Below are positions 31,799 through 40,433 of a DNA stretch of 64,000 nt, in pieces. The translations under genes were made by a program, and so were the position numbers. Position 1 is the first letter of the stretch. The number at the start of each line of letters is the position of its first letter. The notes under the pieces are model-generated. The model was not told the DNA's origin and ran no database searches. It saw nothing but the letters and a program-made list of their open reading frames with translations. Source of the DNA: G963663365 sp963663365 (lineage in GTDB: Bacteria; Hinthialibacterota; Hinthialibacteria; Hinthialibacterales; G963663365); assembly GCA_963663365.2 (NCBI GenBank), contig CAXXIH010000001.1:868001-932000 (forward strand), read 5' to 3'.

Positions 31799-34504
31799 AT
31801 GGCCAGTTTATTAACGACAATTTTGGCGAAAATCTTCGGCACCCAGCAAGAGCGCGATATGCGCCGCTACAAGCCGATTGTTGAACAGATCAATGCGCTC
31901 GAGCCGGAGATGGAGCGGCGTAGCGATAGCGAACTGCGGGAACTAAGCGAGTCCTTTAAACAACGCATCGCCGATGGTGAAGAACTGTCGAATCTGATTC
32001 CGGAAGCGTTTGCCGCCGTCCGTGAAGCCGCGCGGCGAACCATTGGGATGCGTCATTTCGATGTGCAGCTGATTGGCGGCATGGTCCTTTTCGAAGGCAA
32101 AATCGCCGAGATGGCTACCGGCGAAGGAAAAACGCTTGTCGCCACTCTTGCAGCCTATTTGCACGGTCTCACCGGCCGAGGGGTGCATATTGTTACGCCC
32201 AACGATTACCTGGCAAAACGTGACAGCGAGTGGATGGGCCCGGTTTACGAATTTCTCGGGCTTACGGTTGGCGTAATCCAGAGTCAGATGGATCCCGGCA
32301 GCCCCGAGAGAATCGCCGCCTACCGGCGCGATATTACCTACGGAACAAACAACGAGTTCGGTTTCGATTACCTCCGGGATAATATGGCTATTCACCCGGA
32401 TCATTTGGTGCAGCGCGAACTTTATTTTTCCATCGTTGATGAAGTTGACAGTATTTTAATCGATGAAGCGCGTACACCGCTGATTATTTCCGGCCCGGCT
32501 GAGGATGCGACCGAAGTCTACTACACCGTCGATAAGGCCGTTAAACGGCTTAAAAAGGATGTGCACTTCACAGTCGATGAGAAAGATCATGCGGTTATTC
32601 TTACCGAAGAAGGCTCCGAGCGGATTCAAGAACTTCTTGGTGTAAATATCTTCGATGAGAACAACCTGACGCTTGTTCATCATGTTCAGCAAGCGCTTCG
32701 CGCGCACAATCTCTACAAACGCGATATCGATTACATCGTCGGTGTTCCTAACCTGGACGAAGAGAGCCGCAAACGCCGGGGCATGGATGGCAAGCCGGAA
32801 GTGGTTATTGTCGATGAACACACCGGCCGTCTTATGTATGGCCGCCGTTATTCAGACGGGCTGCACCAGGCATTGGAAGCCAAAGAAAAACTGCCCATCC
32901 GGCGTGAGAGCCAGACGTTGGCGACAATTACCTTTCAGAACTACTTCCGTCTGTATGATGTTCTCTCCGGTATGACCGGTACGGCGGCGACGGAAGAGAG
33001 CGAATTTTTTGAAATTTACAAACTCAGAATCGTTGTTATTCCGACCAATGTTCCGGTTGTGCGTAATGACTATCCGGATGTGGTTTTTCGGACGGAACGT
33101 GAAAAATACGACGCTATTATCGAAGAGATTGTATCCGTTCATGAAGAAGGCCAACCCATTTTGGTGGGTACGATTTCAATTGAGAATTCCGAACGCATTT
33201 CCCGGATGCTGCAAAAAAAGGGCATTCGTCATCATGTTTTAAATGCCAAGCAGCATGACCGTGAGGCGGAAGTCGTGTTGGATGCGGGGCAGAGTGGTGC
33301 GGTAACCGTGGCTACGAACATGGCTGGCCGCGGTACGGATATCAAACTTGGCAAAGGAATCGCGGATATCGGCGGTTTGCATATTGTCGGCACCGAACGG
33401 CATGAGAGCCGCCGTATCGACAATCAGCTGCGCGGACGTTCGGGACGCCAGGGCGATCCCGGTTCAAGCCGTTTCTTCTTATCATTGGAAGATAATCTTA
33501 TGCGTATTTTCGGCGGTGAGCGCATTAAAGCCATTGCCGAAAGAATGGGGATGCAGGAAGGCGAAGTCCTCGAACATAAGATGGTCAGCAAGGCCATCGC
33601 TTCCGCTCAAAAACGTGTTGAAGGCCACCATTTCGATATTCGTAAACAGATCATCAAATACGATGATGTGATGAACAAACAGCGGGAAGTTATCTACGAT
33701 ATGCGTTCCGATCTGCTTCGGGGCGAAGATCCGATGGAGGATCTATGGGCGATGGCCGAAGCGGTTATCGACCATGTTGTCGCACTTCATGCGGAAGGCA
33801 AAAATTGGGTCGATTGGGACCTGGAGATGATGGCCGCCTCGATGCGCAATTACTTCAATCTCGCGCCGGAAGAAGGCCAAGAGATCGATGAGTGGTTGGG
33901 TATTGAGGAGGGGATGAAACCCAATGAGTTGAGCGAATCGATTAAGGCTATGGTGCGTGAGTATTCGGACGCCAAGATCGAGGAAATCGGCCGTGACCTT
34001 GCGGCCCATATTGTATCTCAGTTGATGCTGCGGATTGTCGATACGAAGTGGAAAGATCATCTTCGTAGCATGGATCACCTGAAAGATGGTATTCATTACG
34101 AAGCCTATGCGCAGAAGGATCCTCTGGTTGAGTATCAAAAACGCGCGTTCGATATGTTCGAGGATGTGTATTGGAGCATTCAGTGCGATGTCGTTTCATT
34201 CTGGTCGAGACTTCAGGTTTCCAGGGAACCACGCCAGGAACCGGAACGGCCTCTTATTCCTGTGCGGGGTGTGCGCCGCCGTAAGGCATTGACCAAAGCC
34301 GAGCGGGCTAAATTGGGTAAGCGCAAGGGCGCGCCGACACCCGAGCCGGGCTCAGCACAAGATGCCGCAGCAGGCTCGAATGCGCCCGATCAGAAGAAGA
34401 AAACCGGACGTAATGATCCTTGCCCGTGCGGCTCCGGGAAGAAATATAAAAAGTGCTGTATGCAAAAAGATGAACAAGCCGCCGCTGAAGCAACCGAGTC
34501 TTAA
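31799..34504 (+). CDS. secA: Preprotein translocase motor SecA
   Basis: 901 residues. Nucleotide-binding domain 1 has Walker A MATGEGKT and DEVDSILIDEARTP. Domain 2 has TNMAGRGTDIKLG and RRIDNQLRGRSGRQGDPGSS. Domains for preprotein cross-linking and the helical scaffold follow. After a variable, charged linker (about 830-875) the protein ends in the SEC-C zinc motif NDPCPCGSGKKYKKCC. It drives Sec-dependent export, which the many secreted enzymes of this window need. The ribosome site is weak. It is convergent with arsS. Confidence 0.95.
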   Translation: MASLLTTILAKIFGTQQERDMRRYKPIVEQINALEPEMERRSDSELRELSESFKQRIADGEELSNLIPEAFAAVREAARRTIGMRHFDVQLIGGMVLFEGKIAEMATGEGKTLVATLAAYLHGLTGRGVHIVTPNDYLAKRDSEWMGPVYEFLGLTVGVIQSQMDPGSPERIAAYRRDITYGTNNEFGFDYLRDNMAIHPDHLVQRELYFSIVDEVDSILIDEARTPLIISGPAEDATEVYYTVDKAVKRLKKDVHFTVDEKDHAVILTEEGSERIQELLGVNIFDENNLTLVHHVQQALRAHNLYKRDIDYIVGVPNLDEESRKRRGMDGKPEVVIVDEHTGRLMYGRRYSDGLHQALEAKEKLPIRRESQTLATITFQNYFRLYDVLSGMTGTAATEESEFFEIYKLRIVVIPTNVPVVRNDYPDVVFRTEREKYDAIIEEIVSVHEEGQPILVGTISIENSERISRMLQKKGIRHHVLNAKQHDREAEVVLDAGQSGAVTVATNMAGRGTDIKLGKGIADIGGLHIVGTERHESRRIDNQLRGRSGRQGDPGSSRFFLSLEDNLMRIFGGERIKAIAERMGMQEGEVLEHKMVSKAIASAQKRVEGHHFDIRKQIIKYDDVMNKQREVIYDMRSDLLRGEDPMEDLWAMAEAVIDHVVALHAEGKNWVDWDLEMMAASMRNYFNLAPEEGQEIDEWLGIEEGMKPNELSESIKAMVREYSDAKIEEIGRDLAAHIVSQLMLRIVDTKWKDHLRSMDHLKDGIHYEAYAQKDPLVEYQKRAFDMFEDVYWSIQCDVVSFWSRLQVSREPRQEPERPLIPVRGVRRRKALTKAERAKLGKRKGAPTPEPGSAQDAAAGSNAPDQKKKTGRNDPCPCGSGKKYKKCCMQKDEQAAAEATES

Positions 34505-34526
34505 ATCTCAAAAATGACGCTATGTT

Positions 34527-35573
34527 TTAGGTTGTTTCACCGCCGCAGCTGCTTCCGGCTCCGGCGGTACATCCCAGGCAATGCGCGCCGAATTGAATCT
34601 CCCGGTCCAATAACCGCTGCAAATTGAAGTCGAAAATGGTTTTGGGGGCCTGCGGATCGACTTCCATATCAAGCATTTGGTTAAAGTCACAATCATACAA
34701 ACGTCCATCATAACCCACGCTGATCATGGTCCGGCACATGACATTTGCCGCGGCTATGGGATTGAACGCTTCGATTAGCCGATCCATATACTCTTCATAT
34801 GCCCCCATTCGTTTCAGCTGGTTTTTGAACCGGTGGATGGGCATGTTTGTAATGGCAAATAAATTGTTAAAGGCCACATCGTATTTTTCTCGAAGTTCTT
34901 TTCTATATTGCGGTTCGAGTTCGGATTCGGGGGCGGGCAGGAACGCTCCCACGGGATTGTAGACCAGATTCAATTCCAAACCGGTCTCTGTCGATCCATA
35001 TCCCTGCTGATTTAATAGACGTATGGCCTCAACGCTTTTTCCGAACACGCCTTTTCCGCGCTGTTTGTCCGTGAAGTATTCCTGGTAATAGGGCAGTGAC
35101 GATACGACTTCGACATGGTGCCCGGCAAAGAACTCGGGGAGGTAAGTTTTACTCTCGCCGGTTTGGGGATTGCCGTCAAAGGTTACGGTTAGGTTGTGGC
35201 GGACGATGACATGCTTGCCGAGTTTCCTCGCTTCGATTACCAGATCATCGAAGTGCGGATTAAGTTCGGGGGCTCCGCCGGTAATGTCAAGCACTTCGAT
35301 TCCTTTGTGCTCGGCCAGGATTTCCAAACATCGCTCTAGGGTTGGACGATCCATTTGTTCCGTACGAATCGGCGAGGCATCAACATGGCAATGGTGGCAG
35401 GCCTGGTTGCAAAGCCTGGTGATGTTGACCTGCAGTGTGTTAACCGACATCGGCGGCAATGAGAGATTGAATTTGTCCAGGATCTCATAGAAATTGTATA
35501 GCGAATCCGATTCCGATAGTGCGGCTGTGCATGACAAATGTTCCGCCGATTGAATGACCGGTAACTCAGGCAT
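34527..35573 (-). CDS. arsS: Radical SAM protein of the arsenosugar type (ArsS)
   Basis: 348 residues. The radical SAM cluster motif is CNQACHHC (Cys55, Cys59, Cys62), inside VNITRLCNQACHHCHVDASP. The ArsS-specific C-terminal region follows (GYDGRLYDCDFNQML, then a Cys-rich tail GCTAGAGSSCGG). ArsS adds a 5'-deoxyadenosyl group to dimethylarsenite during arsenosugar synthesis. AAAGGA precedes ATG 35573. It lies 40 bases downstream of its usual partner gene. No arsM methyltransferase is in the window, so the arsenic assignment rests on family resemblance and the gene pair. Confidence 0.85.
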   Translation of the reverse strand: MPELPVIQSAEHLSCTAALSESDSLYNFYEILDKFNLSLPPMSVNTLQVNITRLCNQACHHCHVDASPIRTEQMDRPTLERCLEILAEHKGIEVLDITGGAPELNPHFDDLVIEARKLGKHVIVRHNLTVTFDGNPQTGESKTYLPEFFAGHHVEVVSSLPYYQEYFTDKQRGKGVFGKSVEAIRLLNQQGYGSTETGLELNLVYNPVGAFLPAPESELEPQYRKELREKYDVAFNNLFAITNMPIHRFKNQLKRMGAYEEYMDRLIEAFNPIAAANVMCRTMISVGYDGRLYDCDFNQMLDMEVDPQAPKTIFDFNLQRLLDREIQFGAHCLGCTAGAGSSCGGETT

Positions 35574-35613
35574 AATCCATTCCTTTAACTTGATGATTGT
35601 CCGGGAGCCGGTT

Positions 35614-35946
35614 TTAGGCTCCGTAGCGATCCAATGCGTTGTGCATTTGGATGCCATGAATCAGCGTCATGCCGGCCTCCATGGCGGCGGCGACGTGGAT
35701 TGCTTCGGTCATCTCTTCCGGATTTGAGCCGTTTTCCAAGCACTGCAAACTATAGACATCGATGCAGTATGGGCACTCTTTGGCATGAGCCACGGCCAAA
35801 GCGATCAGCGCTTTTTCGCGTTTGGTAAGCGCACCATCCGCGCCTGTGACGGCGCCGTAGTATTCAAAGAACTTATCCAACAACTCTTTGCGGAATTTGC
35901 CGACTTCGGGAAGCCGTTTTGCATCTTTTGAATCGTAATAGTTCAT
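35614..35946 (-). CDS. Carboxymuconolactone-decarboxylase-family, peroxidase-like partner of ArsS
   Basis: 110 residues, AhpD-like fold. The redox pair is ECPYCIDVY (Cys58, Cys61), with a downstream His in AIHVAAAMEAG. Proteins of this size and pattern are typically found next to arsS and annotated as arsenosugar-biosynthesis-associated peroxidase-like; their reaction is unknown. GAGG lies 7 bases before the ATG. First gene of a two-gene unit with arsS. Confidence 0.85.
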   Translation of the reverse strand: MNYYDSKDAKRLPEVGKFRKELLDKFFEYYGAVTGADGALTKREKALIALAVAHAKECPYCIDVYSLQCLENGSNPEEMTEAIHVAAAMEAGMTLIHGIQMHNALDRYGA

Positions 35947-36120
35947 TGTTTTGCCTCGTTGCCCGGAGGATGGATGTTGGAATCCCGTATCTCCCCAAGC
36001 AGTATCCCGTAGATTCTTGCCGCATCAAGATTGGATATGCCGGATGGTTTCTATTACGTTTCAAAATCCGGAAAAATGAATGGTTTTAGATGAAAAAGCC
36101 GGAAATGAGATGGTTTTCGA

Positions 36121-37548
36121 TCACTTTGATGTGGCTGCAACATGATCCGGCAGGATTCTCTTCTCACCCGCGATCGAGACGATACCGGCAAATATCCCCA
36201 ACCAGAAACTGGTTCTGGTTTGGTGGAAAAGAGGTGCAAAAACTCCAACGCAGCAGATTGCGGTTAGAACCGCCAGGAAAATCTCGGCCCGGAACTTGGT
36301 CTGAGCATCACTGTTTTTTCGGTCACGCAATGCGAGGGCGGCCAAAGACAATAGGAACCAACAAACACACAGAAGTCCACCGAATCCCATCTTGGCGGCG
36401 GCCCATAAATAAGTATTGTGAATTCCGAGAAGATTGGTTCGCGATAAAAAGATGATCATCGTCAGTATCCCGCCCATGCCGATGCCCAGCCAAGGATTCA
36501 TGCGTATGGCAATCAGTGCGTTTTTCCATTCGACGATACGATAGTTGGCGCTGCTTTCTTTTTTCGGTTGGAAGATCGATGCGACACGGGATGAGAACGC
36601 ATACCAGTTTCCGGTGGCGATGATTAACGCAAGTCCCAAAAAGGCGGCAATTGCACTGTATGTTAAAAGTCTGCGCCGTGCATCACCATCAAACAATAAA
36701 AAGAGCACGCCAATCCCCGCCACAAGTCCAATGTAAAAGGACCGTTTGTAAGACATCAAAAAACTGAATACAACCGGGAATGAAAGCAGCCACCACAACA
36801 ATTGACCAGGCAGGCGTATGCGGCGGAACCAAGCGGCCGCCATGATGAGAAGATAAGTTGTAAAATTAAGCCCATCTCCCCATCCCGTAAAAATGGCCCG
36901 TATACGCCATTTCACCATGAGCCCCTCACCATGTGCGTAGAGCCACATGCCGTGGATACCCTTAAGGCCGGTCGCCGCCAAAAAGATCAGCAGGAATGTG
37001 TCGAATTTACGGCGGTTGTCGATCAGATTTGTGAATAGGAAGTAGGCCGCGAAAAAATGCACCATCCGGCGGGGCTCATAAATACGTGTCCAATTGCCCG
37101 AGTTGTATCCTCCCGTTAGATATCCGATGACGGTCATGACCGCCAAGGCCAGAATAGGGATATCCATCCGGGAGCGGACGATGCGCAAGCGGTAGCGCAC
37201 CAGCATTGCTCCGGCGAGCAAAAGGATCATCAATTCGAAGATATTGCCGTGAAAGTAGGGGAGGGAATCGTAGTAGATGGTTGGCCTTAGATCTTCTGTC
37301 CGCAGCAAAATATCTTCAGTGCAAAGTACTTGTGCGGCGAAAAGCAATGATAGCCCGAGCCAAGGTTGCCAACAGATCAGCAACAAGGCGATTGCCCCCC
37401 CCAGTATGGGTACAAAACCTACGGGCAAGGTCCATAAGGCCGTGGCCGCGATCAAGAGCGCCAGCGCCAAAGGCATGGGCCATAATTTGGGCCATGCGCT
37501 TTCCCGTATGATTCCGGTTATCGGTTGGACAAATCGTGTTGTTGACAT
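36121..37548 (-). CDS. O-antigen ligase/polymerase family membrane protein
   Basis: 475 residues with about twelve membrane helices. The Wzy/WaaL-type signature is YRIVEWKNALIAIRMNPWLG followed by GIGMGG and, later, HNTYLWAAAKMG. It should join or polymerise surface polysaccharide at the outer face of the inner membrane. It stands alone with no glycosyltransferases beside it. Whether it is a ligase, a polymerase or a protein-O-glycosylation enzyme cannot be told. Confidence 0.8.
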   Translation of the reverse strand: MSTTRFVQPITGIIRESAWPKLWPMPLALALLIAATALWTLPVGFVPILGGAIALLLICWQPWLGLSLLFAAQVLCTEDILLRTEDLRPTIYYDSLPYFHGNIFELMILLLAGAMLVRYRLRIVRSRMDIPILALAVMTVIGYLTGGYNSGNWTRIYEPRRMVHFFAAYFLFTNLIDNRRKFDTFLLIFLAATGLKGIHGMWLYAHGEGLMVKWRIRAIFTGWGDGLNFTTYLLIMAAAWFRRIRLPGQLLWWLLSFPVVFSFLMSYKRSFYIGLVAGIGVLFLLFDGDARRRLLTYSAIAAFLGLALIIATGNWYAFSSRVASIFQPKKESSANYRIVEWKNALIAIRMNPWLGIGMGGILTMIIFLSRTNLLGIHNTYLWAAAKMGFGGLLCVCWFLLSLAALALRDRKNSDAQTKFRAEIFLAVLTAICCVGVFAPLFHQTRTSFWLGIFAGIVSIAGEKRILPDHVAATSK

Positions 37549-37676
37549 ACTGAATGAATACCAAGGGCGCCATGAAATATGGATGCACCCAGCAACATTC
37601 TGGCGTTTGAATTTACCGCGTCAACGGAACTTGAGTGAGTGATTGTTTTCGCAAATGGTAAGTGAGGTGTCGTAGT

Positions 37677-39188
37677 TTAGTACATCAACCATTCTTGAAT
37701 GGATACCTCAGGGGCATGAAGAATTCTGATTTGCGGGATTTCGCCGGATAAATCATCAACATTGGCCATAACCGCCACCGTATTCCCGGTGTAAGCACAG
37801 GCCGGATCTTTGGATACATAGCCGAACGGATCGTCCAGCTTGTTGCTGTCTCCATCGTATACAATGAACGAAGGCGTTTGGGGGATTCCATCGGCATCGA
37901 AAAACCTTCCCACGATGGGACGATGCGACTCAAATCCACCCGTGCCCGGTTTTCCCGTATCCCAGCAGACAAAGAAATGCCCATCGGCCCGGATTGCGAT
38001 ATCCGCTTTGCCGAAGGTACTAATCTCCCCTTCAGCGGGCTGATTTGCGCCATCATCGACTTTAATAACATCCAAGAGGTCGCCCTCGAGGTTGAAACGC
38101 AGCACACCGAGATGATAACCACCTAAGCGATTGCCATCTGAATCGGAATTCATGAATTTCTGCAGGACATAAAATGTATCTTGGCCGTTTGAGGCGATCG
38201 CGCCGATCTCGCTTTGCAGACCTTCATCCGGGAGACCCAATTCGGGATAAGCCGGTTTGATGAGTATGCCATCATCTGTTTCCAGGATATCCGAGATGCC
38301 GATAGGTCCTTCGATGATCCCGCCATGTTCATCTAAGAAGACCAGTTGCTCGCCGCCTTGTTCATACCGGGCGAGAAAGACCTGCCCCGCAGCAGCAAGT
38401 CCGTTTGAGGCTTGCACATTGATCGGAAGCGGGGCGCTGACCGGTGTCGGGGGACTCATCGGGTTGCCTGTTTCCCCATCAAAACGGGAGAGTGTTAAAA
38501 CGCTGGTTGATCTCGACTCGTATTCCTCTCCCAATCCGGCCCCGCCGCGTTTGTTGACAGCCAAAACAGCCAATGTTCCATCTGCGATAAACGCTGCTCC
38601 GGCCACTTCGATATCGCGTCCGGTTAGTCCTCCGAAATCAAACAGATTGGGTCGATAACCATTGCGCATTGGTGTACGCGGCGTTGCGGTGTTGTTTGTG
38701 ATCTGGAATACGCCGTACTCGCCGCCATCGCCTCTGGGGAATTCAGATTCGGGCATCACTGTCCGGCTGTGATCGGCGGGGGCGACAGTGCTGACAACGG
38801 CAAAACGACCTTGGTCACCGTCCAGAGCCGTGTCGATTGCGACGTGTGTGTCTGAGGTGAATAGGTTTGAAGGTATGTTGTTGCTGTGCCACACCGTAGG
38901 GCGCAAAAAGTCGCCATCAGGCGGAAATACGATTGAACCTCCGGCGGTAATTAAGGCATGAGATTGAGGATTAGAATCGATGCCTATGAGGTAATTGGAG
39001 TTGGACAGCCCGGCGAGAAAAAAAGGCCCGTCATCAAAAAAGACCAGTAGATTATCGGTAACCGGCGTAATACCGGATTCTTCAAAGGGTACGATAATTG
39101 AACTGCTATCTTGGCTAAGGCTTACTTGAGCCGAAAGTGTAACAATATATAGCATCCAAAACGCGGGCAGTATTTTATAAATTCTCAT
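37677..39188 (-). CDS. Secreted beta-rich hypothetical protein
   Basis: 503 residues from ATG 39188 (GGAAGAG upstream; an in-frame GTG at 39200 would add four residues). Residues 1-27 are a signal peptide (MRIYKILPAFWMLYIVTLSAQVSLSQ). The rest is Gly/Asp-rich with repeated blade-like stretches (FAVVSTVAPAD, TLAVLAVNKRGG, TFYVLQKFMNSDSDG, GHFFVCWDTG), which suggests a beta-propeller. No catalytic motif seen. Confidence 0.7.
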   Translation of the reverse strand: MRIYKILPAFWMLYIVTLSAQVSLSQDSSSIIVPFEESGITPVTDNLLVFFDDGPFFLAGLSNSNYLIGIDSNPQSHALITAGGSIVFPPDGDFLRPTVWHSNNIPSNLFTSDTHVAIDTALDGDQGRFAVVSTVAPADHSRTVMPESEFPRGDGGEYGVFQITNNTATPRTPMRNGYRPNLFDFGGLTGRDIEVAGAAFIADGTLAVLAVNKRGGAGLGEEYESRSTSVLTLSRFDGETGNPMSPPTPVSAPLPINVQASNGLAAAGQVFLARYEQGGEQLVFLDEHGGIIEGPIGISDILETDDGILIKPAYPELGLPDEGLQSEIGAIASNGQDTFYVLQKFMNSDSDGNRLGGYHLGVLRFNLEGDLLDVIKVDDGANQPAEGEISTFGKADIAIRADGHFFVCWDTGKPGTGGFESHRPIVGRFFDADGIPQTPSFIVYDGDSNKLDDPFGYVSKDPACAYTGNTVAVMANVDDLSGEIPQIRILHAPEVSIQEWLMY

Positions 39189-39254
39189 TTCTCTTCCCAC
39201 TTAGCTCCGGCAGAGAAGGAATCTATCACAAGACTCAAAAGCGTCAGGATGAAA

Positions 39255-40280
39255 TTAAATTACCGAAGGAAGCGCCTGCCAGGGTTGGCACAACACCTCA
39301 TAGCGCTTGCGGCAATATGTAAGGTATTCATCGTCATCAACTCTGGCCGCCAGTGTATCCAAGTCAATTGACCAAACGTCTGATTGGCCTTCATGGTTAT
39401 GGATGTAATCCATCTGGAATAAGCGGTCCAATGCCTGGCTGATGAGACGTTTGCGCATATCGGCACTGTGCTCCGCGTAAACACCTCCGCTGGCAATGAA
39501 GTCGATGAGGGCATTTTTCCGAAATGTCGACAGGGCCATGGATAGGTCGCCGTAATGCTTGCGGCATAGAGACAATAGGCATGATGCGACGCTACGCGTT
39601 TCTGCATCCATGCTGGTTTTGGGTTCTGCCAGCCCGGGACTGTAAGTCTGCTCGATGTAGTGGTACATCATGTTTAGATCGGACATGCGCAATGAGAATA
39701 CCTGTGCGCCTTGGGGGCTCGGGTTGAAGGCCAGAACCTCAGCTTGAACCAAGCGGTTACAAATGTTTGCGGCTTGGCCCGCTTCAGCTCCCAATCCGAT
39801 GGCCAAATTGTCCCGCGTTTCTTCAGCGGGCAGATGCACTTCGTCGGCATCGTCATTGCCGACCGCTGCCAATAAAAGCAGGAGATAGATCGTGCGCCGC
39901 CAGAATTTCCAATCGGTAGGAGATACTTCACCGGATTTGATTCGGTTGGCCTCGCGAAGTTTATGTACCAAGAGCCTTACGATAGTAGCGGCGACTTCCG
40001 GTGAACGTTCAAAGATCAGAGCCAGGCGGCCCGCGTTGATAATCGCCACTTTTGTTTCAACAATGGCCGTAACTGTTGCTGAACGTGGCTCTTGATCGAT
40101 GATGGAGAATTCGCCCACCAGCTCATTGGGGCCGAGTTCGGCGAGTATTGTGTCTTCGGTTCCATTACGGCGGGTAACGCGCACTCTGCCGCTGTGGATC
40201 AAGTAGGCTTCACGCCCAGTGCTTCCTTCGCGGCAAATTACTTCGCCCGGTGCATAGACTTTTAGATCATCGTTACCCAT
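39255..40280 (-). CDS. Cyclic-nucleotide-binding-domain protein
   Basis: 341 residues. Residues 5-115 form a CRP-type cNMP-binding fold (GEVICREGSTGREAYLIHSG, ELVGEFSIIDQEPRSATVTA). The PBC motif Glu-Phe and Arg-Ser are present, so nucleotide binding is possible. The C-terminal two thirds (Leu-rich, helical) contain two winged-helix-like segments but no classic CRP recognition helix that I can be sure of. It could be a transcription factor or a signalling adaptor. Confidence 0.75.
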   Translation of the reverse strand: MGNDDLKVYAPGEVICREGSTGREAYLIHSGRVRVTRRNGTEDTILAELGPNELVGEFSIIDQEPRSATVTAIVETKVAIINAGRLALIFERSPEVAATIVRLLVHKLREANRIKSGEVSPTDWKFWRRTIYLLLLLAAVGNDDADEVHLPAEETRDNLAIGLGAEAGQAANICNRLVQAEVLAFNPSPQGAQVFSLRMSDLNMMYHYIEQTYSPGLAEPKTSMDAETRSVASCLLSLCRKHYGDLSMALSTFRKNALIDFIASGGVYAEHSADMRKRLISQALDRLFQMDYIHNHEGQSDVWSIDLDTLAARVDDDEYLTYCRKRYEVLCQPWQALPSVI

Positions 40281-40433
40281 TCGTGTTTGTTTCCCGGCTA
40301 TTTGGCTTGTTGTCTCAGAAAGTGACCAATTATTGTTAATTATCCGTCGTTGGCACTAATTAGTTTAGCCCAATATCCATGAATCGCTTCTAAATGCCGA
40401 AGGTTTGTGCTGATCCGATAATGAGAATTTAAA

